Source: Epiperipatus broadwayi (Eukaryota > Onychophora > Udeonychophora > Euonychophora > Peripatidae). From it: 64,000 nucleotides of DNA. The notes under the pieces were generated by a model that was not told the DNA's origin, ran no database searches, and was given only the letters and a program-made list of their open reading frames with translations. Position numbers and translations under genes: made by a program. The DNA lies in assembly GCA_028023455.1 (NCBI GenBank), contig JAQFVV010006255.1:6804501-6868500 (forward strand). The letters are read 5' to 3'. Of this stretch, positions 49,591 to 62,100 are shown piece by piece. How positions within the stretch are numbered: position 1 is the first letter of the stretch; the number at the start of each line of letters is the position of its first letter.

Positions 49591-50217
49591 CTTTTGTCAG
49601 TTTCATTAAATTAAATCTTCAAATGGAATATGTGACAGCAGAATTGAAGTTCCTTTAATTTAGAAGCATCTACCAAAGATTTTATTTGAATTATAAAGGA
49701 AAAATTCTGTGATTTTTTTTAAATTAAAAATTATGTGTGTATGTGTGTGTATCGGTATCTGAGTCACAATTGAAAATTTTTGTGAAGCTTTGATTTTTAT
49801 TCTACTTTCATATTATTTTTAAAAATGAAAGCATTTTTAATTGAGAATTAATATATACAAATAATGACATCTAAATTATTTTATTATTATTAAAAAGTGT
49901 GGAGTCTCTTATCATCTACTAATTCATTATTTGTGTTTATTTGTATTGTATATATTTGTATTACCCTCATATATTTTTATATTTCTAAATATATTTTTTA
50001 AATGCTAAGCTGTGAATATGTTATATATAATATATGTATATATGTCTATCTACAATATTATTTAAATTATATACACATATTCACAAAACAAACAAGTCTG
50101 AATACATTATTAAGGTAATTCACATACAAGATTTTCAAAAAATTATTTTGTAATAAACTTGCAAATAATGCCCACCTTTCGATATCTGCCAAAATAGAGT
50201 GACATTGTTATAATAAA
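49591..50217 (+). other. Probable 3' untranslated region of the Rab-like gene
   Basis: AT-rich sequence after the TAG stop at 49588-49590. AATAAA motifs occur at 50152-50157 and 50212-50217 and are candidate poly(A) signals. Which of them is used, if either, cannot be told. Confidence 0.4.
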
Positions 50218-50881
50218 AGTTTGGTGTTCTCTTACAAGTTTATTTAAAATATTTTCTTGAGAAATTTTGCTTGTGAATTATCCCACTAACATATTCAGAC
50301 ATTCTTGTTCCAAGAATAGATTTATATTCTTAGCATTACATGTTTGATAAGCCATAAAATTATTTGTGTGCTCATTAAAACTATTAAAATATATATGTAA
50401 GTGTATATATATTAAATTTGATTATTATGGAGAACTATTTTATGTAAGCAAATGATCTATTCATTGAGCTACTCTAACCTCATTTCCCTGCATTTTCTAG
50501 TCATTGTACAATCATTGATATACAATGTATTTTGGAAGCATTCTATATTTTTGTCGATGTATTATATCAGATACATATCTAAAATTAGAGTTTTAGTTTC
50601 CTAAAAAGATTATTGTTTTTATTAAATTTTTTATTAACAAATTCTGATATATAAATAATGGTTGACCATTGGTGCTTACAGAGTTTTAATAAGTCAGAAT
50701 ATGACTTTCTCTTTCATCTAATATCTATGTTGCCTGAGTTCCTCTTTATCTTGTTGATTTGCTTCAATAGAAATTTAAGGTCAGTACATTTTGAATCAGA
50801 TAGTGTTATATAGCCTTTATTTAAATATAACTAGATTACTATTTGCTAATCAATATTGAATGATTAGCTGGATTGTCTATC
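50218..50881. other. AT-rich DNA, no gene
   Basis: I see no domain, repeat or structured element in this stretch. Confidence 0.5.
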
Positions 50882-51203
50882 AATAATAGAGATAAAAAAA
50901 ATTATATTAAATGCTTTTATTGACTATGCATTAAAAGAAAAAAATAATTGTTTCTTCAACCACAATTGGCATTTTTAGATTTAACTTGAAATAAAACATG
51001 AGGGGGGGGGGTCCAGAAATTAAGTAAGTCAATCCCTATTATTTATAACAAGGGATTGACTTAATTAATTTCTAGGCTTCCCATGCTTTTATTTCAAGTT
51101 AAATCTAAAAACCCCTATTGTGATTGAATAAACATTTTTTTTTCTTTTTAGTGCATGGTCAATAAAAGCATTTAATATAAAAAAAAAAATTATCTTTATT
51201 ATT
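50882..51203. mobile_element. 322-bp foldback MITE, second family
   Basis: The outer ends AATAATAGAGATAA and TTATCTTTATTATT pair. Arms of about 150 bp share TTATATTAAATGC followed by TTTTATTGAC, TTTTTAGATTTAAC, TTGAAATAAAA and GTCAATCCCT around a loop of about 12 bases at about 51043. The two arms differ by small insertions and substitutions. It has no coding capacity. The left arm includes an (A)n block and a run of nine G (51002-51010). Confidence 0.7.
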
Positions 51204-52790
51204 TTTAAGTTTTTAATATTGACACAGTAAATAAAAATGTAAAACTATGTCTTACTTTAAACTGACTGGACACTTATAGGTGATATATATATATATATAT
51301 ATATCACTAGATAGTTCAGCTATAAGTTTAAATGTATACTCCTTATGTATATATCATATTTAGTAATGTGTACATAATAATATATATCTATATAAGTGAT
51401 TTAAAATATGAAATATTTTTTTAGGTGAAAAGTATTTTAACATTTTTATTTTGGAAATTTTTTATTTTTTTAAAAAAAAGCTTACTAAAACTATATTGAT
51501 TTTAAAATGTTAAAAAAAAATCTTACCTTCTTCTCATGAACATTTTTTAAAACAAATGAAAATTGTAAGAAGAATTTATAACCAAGATACATGAAATTAT
51601 TAAATATTTTTAATATTTTCCCACCCTCTTACTTATATGGATTAAGAAGCTTGTATTAATTAATTATATACCAGATTTTAAACAATTCTTTTGAATTTAT
51701 ATATATGAAACCTTGATTTGAAAATTTCATTCTAACTTGAAAAAGATCAAAAGTTAACAAACATATAAATTGATTTTCTAACTTCCATAAAAGCATTTAA
51801 AAATAGAGAAAAATTTGCATTTTGGACTTGAATTAGATAAGTCATGAGTATAGAGGTAAACATAATAAATATGACATTCTTTACATATCCAGTATGCTGT
51901 AAAGACAAAAACACTTTTAGTTTAAAATTTAATATCTTAAAAAAATATTAGAATAGTATTAAGAAAATGGTGAACTTGCATTTAATTTTCAACCTTCATT
52001 GTTGTTAATAGAATTTAATTGATAAGAGAATCTTTTAATTAGTTTTTAATGATAATTTTTTAATTTATTTTTTAGATAAATATTGCACTTCTAAATTATG
52101 TTTGATATGTTCAATTTTTATCATCTATCCATCTACATATATATATGAGAACAATAAAAAATATATAAACTAACTAAAAGAAATGTATAAATAAATCAAA
52201 ACAAAGACAATTACTTCTCTACACAACTTCTTTTAATATTTCAACCAGAAGACTAGTTTCATCAGAAATTACAGCAAAATGACTTTCTTCAAAAACTTAA
52301 AAATGTTAAAAATCATTTGCTTTTCTAATAATTTAATAAATTCCTATAAGTTAATCACTTTTTTAATAAGTCAATCAAACTGATCCATTGTGATAAATAT
52401 TTTAATCATTTTTTTTTTATAAAAAAAGCAAAAAAAAAAAAAACAAACAATTATTTTTTTGTCAAACTTTACAAAAATAATAATTCATTAATTACAGAAC
52501 AAAAATAAATATGTACAATATATATATATGTCTGTGTAAAAAATGCATACAAAAATTGTATATTCATATTGAATCTCGTATATATATATATATTTATTGG
52601 TTAACATATTAAACAAAAATAATGAATGAAAAATGATGTATTAGGAAACTAGATAATTCGAAGATGTAATAGTACTATATTCACATGCGTACCATGAGGA
52701 TGTGAAGTCTTAAATTTATAAAGAAAAACTTGGGGAGGAAAAATTATTTTGCGATATGATCACTCTTAAACCATCAATTAAGTGATTTGG
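51204..52790. other. AT-rich DNA with (AT)n tracts
   Basis: (TA)n runs lie at about 51284-51305 and 52585-52600. No coding sequence is supported. Confidence 0.5.
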
Positions 52791-52799
52791 CAAATAGAA

Positions 52800-54850
52800 A
52801 TGTATAGAATATGTAGTGTGTTTTCCAATTCGACTCATAATTGGTTCAAGTATATTACATTTATTAAATATATTAACTTTATAATTGGCATATTTGGGAA
52901 TATACCATTCAAAATCATTAATGGTTTCATCTTGAAATCTTTTTTATAACAGTAATGTGTTTGTATGTAAGACATTTTTTATCTCCACATGAAAAATATC
53001 CTTTTTCTGATACAAAATTAATAATAAAATTTGTTTTACAAATCTGTCCTCAAGTATTTGTGTCCTTGTATAAAAGTTTAAGTGAGTTGGAAAAAAATAG
53101 ATTTCAACTAATCTGTGGAATTTAATATATTAAAGTATTTTAGTAGTGTTTGCTTAATATTAGATAAATTATTATCAAAAGTAAGAACTAGTGATGGAAC
53201 TTCCAATTGGTTACTTCTTTTCTTAGAAGTTTTTTTCTGAAGATTTTATTACTGCCTTATCCAACAGTGTTATAGAACATTTCATATTTATAAATTTTTT
53301 ATATAAAACTTTTTGTTATTTTGTTGAAGAAAAATTTTGTCGCTGCAAATTCTTTTAATTCTTAAAATTTGACTGTAGGAGATATTAGCCTTTAAGTTCT
53401 TAGGGTCATTACAATAGAAATGTAGATGGCTATGGCTGCCAGTCAGCTTATTACATATATTAGTTCTAAGAATTTTATCACTGTAAATAATTTTAACATC
53501 AAGAAAATGGGCTACTGTTTTAGAAAAATTCATTGTAAATTGTATAGTTTTATTAAAATTATTTATATATAAGGGATTCGAACTCAGACTTTCACACAAT
53601 TCTCCAAGCCATCTCATATTGCTGACCCACCTGATCACACACATGTTGAAAAGATAAATAAAAATTATTTATGTAATTTAAGAAAGTATGAACTTCCTCT
53701 TCATTATATGACCATGTCATAAAGATATCATTCATATATCTTAACCAAGTATGAGATTTAAACCTAGAATTTTTTAAGTATAGAGGACTCCCATAAAATT
53801 ATTGCCATATTTTAATGCTATTTTTGTACTCATTGCAGTACCTTGTTTATACAAATAATATGTAGTATTAAAAGCAAACTTATTTTTTAAGATTAAATAC
53901 ATTAATTCAGTAATATCACATGTTCACCATTTCTTATGCTTGCTTATAACTATTATTAAAACAGACCTGTCTTAATTCAGTAATGGTTATAATTTGTTGA
54001 TCATATTTCCTATTTTGTAAAGCAGTTTAATACCTTCAATTCCATTATTCATATATATTACTTATAATACTTCATTCATATACACTTTAATGCAAGTAAT
54101 TTTCTTAAAAACTTCTTTATTTTCTTACAGTTTCGACTGTCCAACAGTCTTCATCCATTATTATGAGGTATTTTAGTATATACTGAGGTAAGGTTTTAAA
54201 GTTACTAAAAAAACATTCATTTGATAGTTGAGGTTTAATGCTTTCTAAAATTGAAAGAAAGTGTGTGATATATTTATCATAAGAACTGAAGGATAGTGGA
54301 ATATTATATATATAAGGCTACCAAGAAATGCTCAACCAATATTTGCTACTATAGGCCTGCCAGTAGCAGTCAGTTTTATGAACTTTGATAGAATGTAAAA
54401 CTTACTGATTTGATTTTTGTTTTGTAATAAAAAGTTATATATATTCCTGTCAAGGAGGCTTTTTGTTTGCATATCTTTCAGGTTGGAAAGTATATTTTTA
54501 AATAATTTATTTCCAATAGTTTAAGTTATAGATTTATAAAAATATAAGGGATTTGAACTTTACAATTAAAGCTCCAAGTCTGTGAAGAGTGCTTGGTTTT
54601 CAAATATTTAGATTTATAAAAAAAAATTATCATTAAAAGAAACAAAGTTTTATTTAGGTAGTCATCTTTATTCATAATTATCATCATTCTTACTTTATCA
54701 GTTGGTTTTATAATTAATGTCTTCTCTTTTTTCTAAATTATACATTACATATTTTTCATTTAATGTTTAATTGCTTTTATGTTTCTCATGTTGTTTAAAT
54801 CTAATTGCTTAATAATATCCTCATAGACCTTATCAATGTATACATCAAAT
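52800..54850 (-). pseudogene. Penelope-like element, reverse transcriptase region (decayed)
   Basis: Read on the minus strand, the motifs come in the order expected for Penelope-like elements: IIIKPTDK (about 54715), GRPIVANIG-like (about 54350), TSVYTKIPHNNG (about 54180), YLYKQGTAMSTKIALKYGNNFMG (about 53880-53800), RYMNDIFMTW (about 53725), FLDVKI (about 53505), SHSHLHFY with SYSQILRIKRICSD (about 53430-53330) and GYFSCGDKKC (about 53000). The catalytic YxDD box reads YMND. Frames shift repeatedly and several stops are present. No GIY-YIG domain was found beyond the last motif, so whether the element ever had one is open. It is unrelated in position to the palindrome at 14.2-15.2 kb. Confidence 0.7.
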
Positions 54851-55294
54851 AAAATGCTTTTCTGGTGCAGATTGCATTTCATTAAGAGTATTGCATGTGT
54901 TATTTCCAAAAAATTCTCTTAGTCTGAGTCACTTAGTAAAATTATTCAAATCATGATGTATTTTAAATTCATTCCTTTGATTATATGATTGGACTGTTGT
55001 GAAAAAAGATAAACCTTTATTTAATAGTCAATATTCTGCATCACTAAGTAGTACATTAGGTAAATTAATAATATTGCTCTTTTTTTTAACTAAATGAAGA
55101 AATGTGTTGACATTTTTATTACTATAATATTCAGATATGCAAATAATTTTTAATGTTTAAGTTTTGAAGAAAGTCATTTTATTGCAATTTCTAATGAAAA
55201 TCGGTCTTCTGGTAGAAATATTAAAAATGGCTGTACATTTGTTTTTATTTATCTACATACATATATTTGTTTGATTATATGTACATATAGCTGT

Positions 55295-57970
55295 TAACTT
55301 GGCACAGTGATGCGATGGGATGCCTATGGCTTCTCCTTTATCAAAGTCAGGAATCTCAGCCATTATACTCAGAGAAACCTGTTAGCCACCTTACCTTGTC
55401 TTTCCATTTCCCACCCTAAGTTTTTCCCATATTTTTCTCTATCCTGCTCCACCTCATTTCCACATCATCTTTGTTCAACCTATGGCCTTTATATCTAGAT
55501 CCCACTTATTTTTTTCCAAACCCAGCATAAAAACCAAGAACCCACTTTCTGTATAATCACTTTGTTTATATTTATTCTCCCACAACTTCATTATTTGTAT
55601 CTTTCTGCTTGTAAGCATTTACATTCAATTAGCAGTTGCCTAATATTTTCCATGCCTTTCTTACATATCTTGCAGATTAAATCATCCATATTTCTCAATT
55701 TATGTATATATTCCCTTGTTGATAACAATTCTGTTCAAGCCTTAAAAAGTAAACTACTTTCCTTGCTATTATTGTAAATTATCTCATACCCAATATTCTG
55801 TTTACTTCTATATATATATAAACTTTTTTTTACTTTCCATACTAATTCTCCATCTCTCCAACTTCCTATTTTTAGTAATGTGTCTATTCTTCTATCTCAT
55901 TCTTTGCCACTATAAGATTCAAAAATCCTCCTAACACAATCATTCCACATTTTGTATGAGTATACTGACATAAAGTCTTTATCCAAATCTTCTGCATACT
56001 GTACTGCCTTTCTCACTCATCTTGCTGTCTGTCCTTTACTTATAACCCAATTAAATACTATTTTGGCTATTCTTTTGCTATTCATGAATTGGAATCTACT
56101 GAATATTTTCATTTTGCATCTCTCATATAAAAACTTGAACATCCAATTTCTTTTTGAATTGTCTATCTCCTTTGCCATCCACATATCTGCATCTAATGCA
56201 TGTATGTCTTCCTACTTCTCTTTATACTTTTTCTAAGTAATCTAACACCTCTTTACTAACACATTGTCACTCCCTTCCATATAATTCTTGCTACATCATA
56301 TTATATGAAAACACTTAATTTTTTTATCAGTCCCTTTCTTTTATTTGCTTCATTAATCAATTTTTTTTCCCATTCATCCAAGCAATTTCTTTGATTACTT
56401 AAGATGAACCCATATAGTTATACCTATTCACCATATTTAATTTTATATCCCCCCATAAAAAAATTTTCTCTCTCTTGTCCCAGCATTTATCATTATTACT
56501 TTTGATTTTTCTCACTAAATTTAATCATCTTTTTACCCACCTTTGCACATGTCTTTAGCATAACTTCCATATTTTCCCTACTTTCTGTGCACAAGAAGAT
56601 TTCATCGGCAAATAAAAGACCTGATAATGTATAAACTCCCTTTATCATCTATTAGTGGTATCTCTACCTCTCTTTCTATTGCTCTCTCCATTTCTCTCAA
56701 ACATAACAAACAAAATAGGTGACATAGGGCATCCTTGCCTTAGTCCCACCCCTTTTTAACTCTGATTCTGTATTTCCTAATTGATATTTATAGTAATTAT
56801 TCTCATATAATTTCTTAATAAGATCCACTAAAACTACATTCATTCCCAAATTTACTAAACTTACTCATAATCTATTTCTGTTTATTCTATCATTTGCCTT
56901 CTCTAATTTTTTAATAAGATGCACTAAAATTCTATTCATTCCCAAATTTACTAAACTTACTCATAATATATTTCTATTTATTTTATCATTTGCCTTCTCT
57001 ATATAAAGATCACATATAACTGTCTATCTGTATTCCTACTCCATTTATAAGTTGTATGATTGCAAATAAACTATCTCCTATATGCCTATTCATTCTAAAA
57101 CTTCCTTGCATTTCTCCCACTATATTATTTTCTTCAATCCATTTTGCTACTCAGCCACCATATATGCAAAAACTTTATATAACACTGACAATACCGCTAT
57201 CTGTTTTTAATTGTTTATCTTTCTATGGTTCTTATCATTTCCTTTAAATAATAGCCTTACTCTTGTATTATTCCAGCTATCTGGCACCACCATCTCTGCT
57301 TCCCATCCATCTTAACCTCTTGCCTTTCCACTTATTAACTTCTTCCTTGCCTCATTCAATTCATTTTCTTTAAAACTAATATTTCCATTACTATGTGCTT
57401 TTATGTTTGTTCTCACTCTATCTTTCACATCTAACAACTTTTCTACATCCCTGACATATTTTTTTAAGATTGTTTCTTATTCTTCTCTAGAGTTCTTTTT
57501 CCTCATCATTTAGTAATACTATTTCTCTCTTCCCTACATTCCTTTTAATATATTTCCAAATTTTTTACTCCCATCTCTTACACTTTTATTAATGTCCTCC
57601 AATAATTTACTATTTAATTTCATTTTCTCTTTATAATTATCAATTTTAGCTAACTTTTTTTAAAAAAAAAAATAGTTTTCCCATTTAATATTAACATTTT
57701 TTTCACTTTCGTTGTTTTCAATAGCATATTTATATTCTCTGCGCGTGTTTTTTCCCTCTCTTTTACACTTTACTAATTCTCACTTTTCTGTTACTTTTAT
57801 TCTTCTGAATATCCTCACCTAAAACCCTATTTACCACTTTTTCTACTTTTCCACACCAATCCTTATATTCATCCCCAACATGCTCTTCTGTGATTTCTTC
57901 TACTTTTATTTTGAATTCTTCTAGCTTATTCTTATCATTTATTCTCCATCCACATCTTTCACTATCCTTT
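55295..57970 (-). mobile_element. LINE family B copy 2, 3' two-thirds (broken)
   Basis: Read on the minus strand, the Lys/Glu-rich linker (57996-57763), the reverse transcriptase fingers (about 57300-57100), a GCPMSPILFV-type motif B (about 56735), the YxDD position as FADEIFLCT (about 56610), and a C-terminal CKICKKG...QLLIEC zinc motif (about 55680) occur in order. The 3' end matches the plus-strand copy at 58318-58945. The tail after GGAGAAGCCAT is CATCCCATCGCATCAC, a decayed form of the (CATCA)n seen there. Many frame breaks and one tandem duplication are present. Confidence 0.7.
56815..57000. repeat. Tandem duplication of about 94 bp within LINE B copy 2
   Basis: Two consecutive, slightly diverged copies both contain CATTCCCAAATTTACTAAAC, TTACTCATAAT and ATCATTTGCCTTCTCT. 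Only one copy is expected in the reading frame, so this is a later local duplication. Confidence 0.75.
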
Positions 57971-58317
57971 GACAAATATCCGTATAATAGTGCCACCAGT
58001 ACAAGCCAAACTAATAAATGGCTAAAGAAAAATTTGTTGTAACATTTCTATTTAGTGCATACTCACCCTATATTCCCAGAGCTTGTGGTTTTCAGCATTA
58101 CACCTAGATGTTAGGATCTAATCCAATCCTCCAGAGCTATCTTTTACCTTTTTAGTTAACTATAAAACTTTGGGTCAAAATGAAACAAATGTGTTCAATC
58201 CATGTGTATTGTCATATAGGTCTAAAACCATTGTGGTGTCTTTGGTTCTTTAATAACCATAGTCACTATCATCCCATGGGCAGGGAAATTGGATAAGCAT
58301 TAGATAGGGATTTTATG
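57971..58317. mobile_element. Foldback MITE, family T, truncated copy between two LINE copies
   Basis: The left arm is recognisable from GACAAATATCCG with GTGCCACCAGTACAAGCC. The interior has GCATTACACCTAGATG and GGATCTAATCC. The right arm survives only as GCATTAGATAGGGATTTTATG (about 58296-58316). The outer ends are missing. Its left end abuts LINE B copy 2 and its right end abuts the plus-strand LINE B fragment. Confidence 0.6.
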
Positions 58318-58945
58318 GGATGATTGTGTTAAGAGGATTATTGAGTGTTATAGTAGTAAGGAATGGGATAAAAGAATAGATTTATTAATAAAGACTATGG
58401 AGTTAGAGAGATGGAGAAATAGTATGGAGAGTAAAAAGAGTTTAAATATATATAGAAATAAACAGAATATTAGGTGTGAGTTAATATATGATAATAGTAA
58501 GGAAAGTAGTTTATTGTTTAAGGCTCGAACGGGATCTTTAGCTACAAAAGAATATACATGTAAATGGAAAAATATGGGTGATTTATTTTGTAAATTATGT
58601 AAGGAAGGAATTGAAAATATTAGGCATTTGTTAATTGAATGTAAATGTTTGAAAACAGAAAGGGTACATATAATGAAGTTGTGGAAAAATAAATATGAAA
58701 AGAGTGATTATACAGAAAGTGAATTATTGGTTTTTATGCTAGGTTTGGGAAAAGATAAGGGGGATTTAGATATAAAGGTTATAGAGTTGACAAAAATTAT
58801 GTTGTGGAAATGGGATAGAGCAGATTATGGGTAAATTTAGAGTGGGGAATGTAAAAGAAAGTGGCTAACAGGTTTATCTGGGCTTAATTGCTGAGATATT
58901 CTTGACTTCGTTTAAGGAGAAGCCATAATACATCACATCACATCA
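58318..58945 (+). mobile_element. LINE family B, 3' end of a plus-strand copy
   Basis: This holds the C-terminal coding segment, a short 3' untranslated region with GTGGCTAACAGGTTTATCTG, GGAGAAGCCAT and the tail repeat (CATCA)n near 58925-58945. It is the mirror copy of 55295-56250. A 3' end with a short tandem tail is typical of a LINE. Confidence 0.75.
58397..58834 (+). pseudogene. LINE B ORF2 C-terminal fragment with CCHC motif
   Basis: A 145-residue open segment, rich in Lys and Glu, carries CKLCKEGIENIRHLLIEC, the C-x2-C, H, C motif typical of the end of some LINE reverse transcriptase proteins. It ends DRADYG and a TAA. The equivalent minus-strand copy (about 55680) reads CKICKKGMENIRQLLIEC, losing the histidine. 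No upstream reverse transcriptase is attached, so this is a 5'-truncated copy. It is the best preserved part of this family in the window. Confidence 0.7.
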
Positions 58946-59017
58946 CATTGTTTTAACATCTTGTGTAAGTGTAGGAAATAGTGATCATATGGTGTTTAGT
59001 GATTTAATTGTTAATTT

Positions 59018-59122
59018 TTTTTTTTCCTTGTGTCATAGCATTGGCCGGGAAGCGAATCCTCAAACCCGGGACAACTGCTTGTAAGGCAACCGTGCAGACC
59101 ACTCTGCCACCAATGCTTGACA
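59018..59122 (-). mobile_element. tRNA-Val-derived SINE, copy 2
   Basis: On the minus strand the unit runs from TGTCAAGCATTGG to the A tail. A perfect 11-bp target duplication, ATTGTTAATTT, is at 59007-59017 and 59123-59133. Box A reads TGGCAGAGTGG, an exact match to the tRNA promoter A box. The anticodon loop is CTTACAA (UAC, valine), the D stem GCAG pairs with CTGC, and the T stem CCGGG with CCCGG. The T loop has 15 bases instead of 7, so it is a SINE head rather than a tRNA gene. It is better preserved than copy 1. Confidence 0.88.
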
Positions 59123-59133
59123 ATTGTTAATTT

Positions 59134-62100
59134 GTTGAATTATAAAAAAGAATAAATTTTTTGAATGAAAAAAATAAAGTTATTTCAATTTTTAATATTA
59201 CCATTGATTTTGCTATTATAGTATCAAATATTGAATTCCTATTTTAAAGTGGTTTAATAAATTACAAAGTATAATAAAATCAGTGGATTTAGTTGTAATA
59301 TAATGAAATCTGCCAAGAATTTTGGTTATGGAGAAGGTAATGTCACTGAGATGCAATAACAATTATGATATTATTGTGGAGAGATTTTTAAAAAGAGATA
59401 AACTTCCCTTTTTTTTTTTTTGGTAAAGTGAATTGATTTATGATAAATATTTTGAAATGGATTTAGGTAAGAGGGAAAGAAAATAATCAGAATCAGTAAT
59501 ATTTGCAAGATTAAAATGGCTTGTTTTAAGTCATTTATATTGTGCTTTGTTTATTATGACAATTACTTAAATGAATAAATTGTATATATAAAAGAATAAA
59601 ATTAACTTTGGAATAAAGGTATTTATAAACTTATCAAAATTGATGAATAGGATTAATGATATTTGTAATAAATATGAGGTGAAAATAAATATGATGAAAG
59701 ATAAACATAAGTGAAAAATGACATTAGGATAAGGTGAAATTCATTTTATTTTTTTAAGTCGTTAAAATAATATTGTGAACAGTCAGGTGCTATTAATGAG
59801 CCATTAAAATTATACAAGGGGATTTAAATATTTTAAATTATTTTGTAAGGAATGGGAATATGGTAAATTAAAAGAAGGGTGGGGGAATAAACATTTAAAG
59901 ATCTGCTATTTTTGCTTTAAAGGAAATAAAAAAATTATTGAAAATGTCAATAATTAAGAGTAATTAACAAATATAATTATGTTAAATTATCTGGAATTAA
60001 GAACAATAAACAAGTCACTAAAACAAAAATAAGTAATATAATATTAATATCATTAAGCAGTAGCTGAAACTTTTCATTAAAAAAAAATCTTAAATTCATT
60101 AAAATATTGAATCATAATGATATTAAAATAAAATATTCACTAGTACTAAAAACAAATAATTTTTTGAGCGTCCAATACAAATCTAAGGGGAGGAATGAAA
60201 GTTGTGTTTAAATCAAGTAATCAATACTTGATGATAGATATGTTTGGATTATTATTTACATTCATATAAAAGTATTATTGATTTTGTTAAGCCTTTTTAA
60301 AAATTAATTCAGCAATAATAATGTTTCACTATTAAAGTTTCAGAAATTTCATGGTTTTTTTTTTTAATCAAAGTTAGTTGCTTGGGAGGACAAGTGTTAA
60401 TTTGAGCATAAAAGAAACAGGTTGTGCATAATAGTTTCATTTAATTGAGTAAATTAATTTTTTTTTTTTACTTTCCTCATCTGGTACTTAATCCAAGAAC
60501 CTTTAGATTGAGTTGCCATTCTCATTACTGGTAAATCTTACATGGCATTTTTAAAAAAAATTAATTGATGTAGATAAGAAAAAAGTGAACTTACTTGGCA
60601 AGCTATCAATATCTAATTTTAAAATAGATTTTTCTTCTATTGTTTCCATTTCACCAATTTTTTGTTAAGTGATATGTAAAAATGCATTAGATCATGGTGA
60701 TATTTAGCCAACTATTATAACATGTAACCGTCCTCTATCTATGTGTATACACATACAGGAAAATGCATGCATACAGATCTTACAGTGCATATTACATCTA
60801 TGAGGTTGTGATTATTTTTTAATAGCTCAGTTTCTTACCATATTTTATTATATAATGTAACTAAAAACTTAAATAGTAGATGAAAAATAAATTCGAAAAT
60901 TCAAATTTACTAAAATTGTTTTGGTTGACATTAAATAATATATTTTAATTAATTAAAGGCATCTATTTTTGAGAAATATTTACACTATTTGTTGACTAAG
61001 TTCTATTATTTTTAATTGAAAGATAAATATTTAATTTGGAAGTTTAGTGAAGAATAAATTTAAATATTTAAAAAATGAAAGATTGATTTATAGTATATTC
61101 ATTTTAAGAATGTACTTTTTTCAAATTTTTTTATAATCATATAAATACATATATTTTAAATTCCTCTGTGCATACATAAGTATTAGCATGATAGAAATAT
61201 TTCAATTGGATTATATTTACTATCATCTAAGCAATAGAGATCATTCGATAATATTGCAACATTCTTGAATGATCTTTACTACCTGAATAGTGGCTCATGT
61301 GTCATTGGTATAATGCTAATATTAACAACAGCATATATATATATATATGGAACAATACAGAGTATAAATTCATATCTTTTACTTGTGAATATTTAATACA
61401 CATATACCTATACCGAACTACAAAATATTAATATGGCATTAAAGTCTATAATTTTTTACTTTGACTATTATATGCATTAACATTGATCATCTTCAATTTA
61501 TCTCTTGAATTTAAAAAAACTAAAGATAATAATGAATATTAACTGTTAAATTAATAAAAATTATTATATATGTATATAAGACATTTGGTTGTAAAATGGT
61601 AAAAACAAAACATATATGTATATGCATATTGTTTTGTATAATGGATATTCAACTTCCTCCATTGTAAATAGAAAATCACTTGGGAAAAAAAATTATAAGT
61701 ATATTTATATATGTATGTATCATTAAATTTGGTGCTATAATCATTTGTCATAGAAGGAAAGCTATATGATGAATGATTGCTGATAAATTTAATATTTTTT
61801 ATCTTGTCAATTTAAAATCATGTTTTTTTGAATTAAATGAACAAGTCATTCCATGTTATTGCAAATTCTGTGATTTATATTACATTAGTGTGTATGTCTA
61901 TATAAATACTCATTCACACTTATAAAGTTAATATAAATGTTAGTTAATAAATGCCACTTTAAAAATAAATTTCATAAAAAAAATAATTTCAGATCTCAGG
62001 TGTGTTTTATTTTTAATTAATATAGAACACTTGGAAGAGGTGTATCTACTTTTCCTTATATAAAGCATTAATTAACTAACATTATTTGATTTTTCTATTA

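Noticed and set aside
55307-56236. Three plus-strand hydrophobic frames
   Set aside because: They are antisense shadows of the minus-strand LINE B copy 2.
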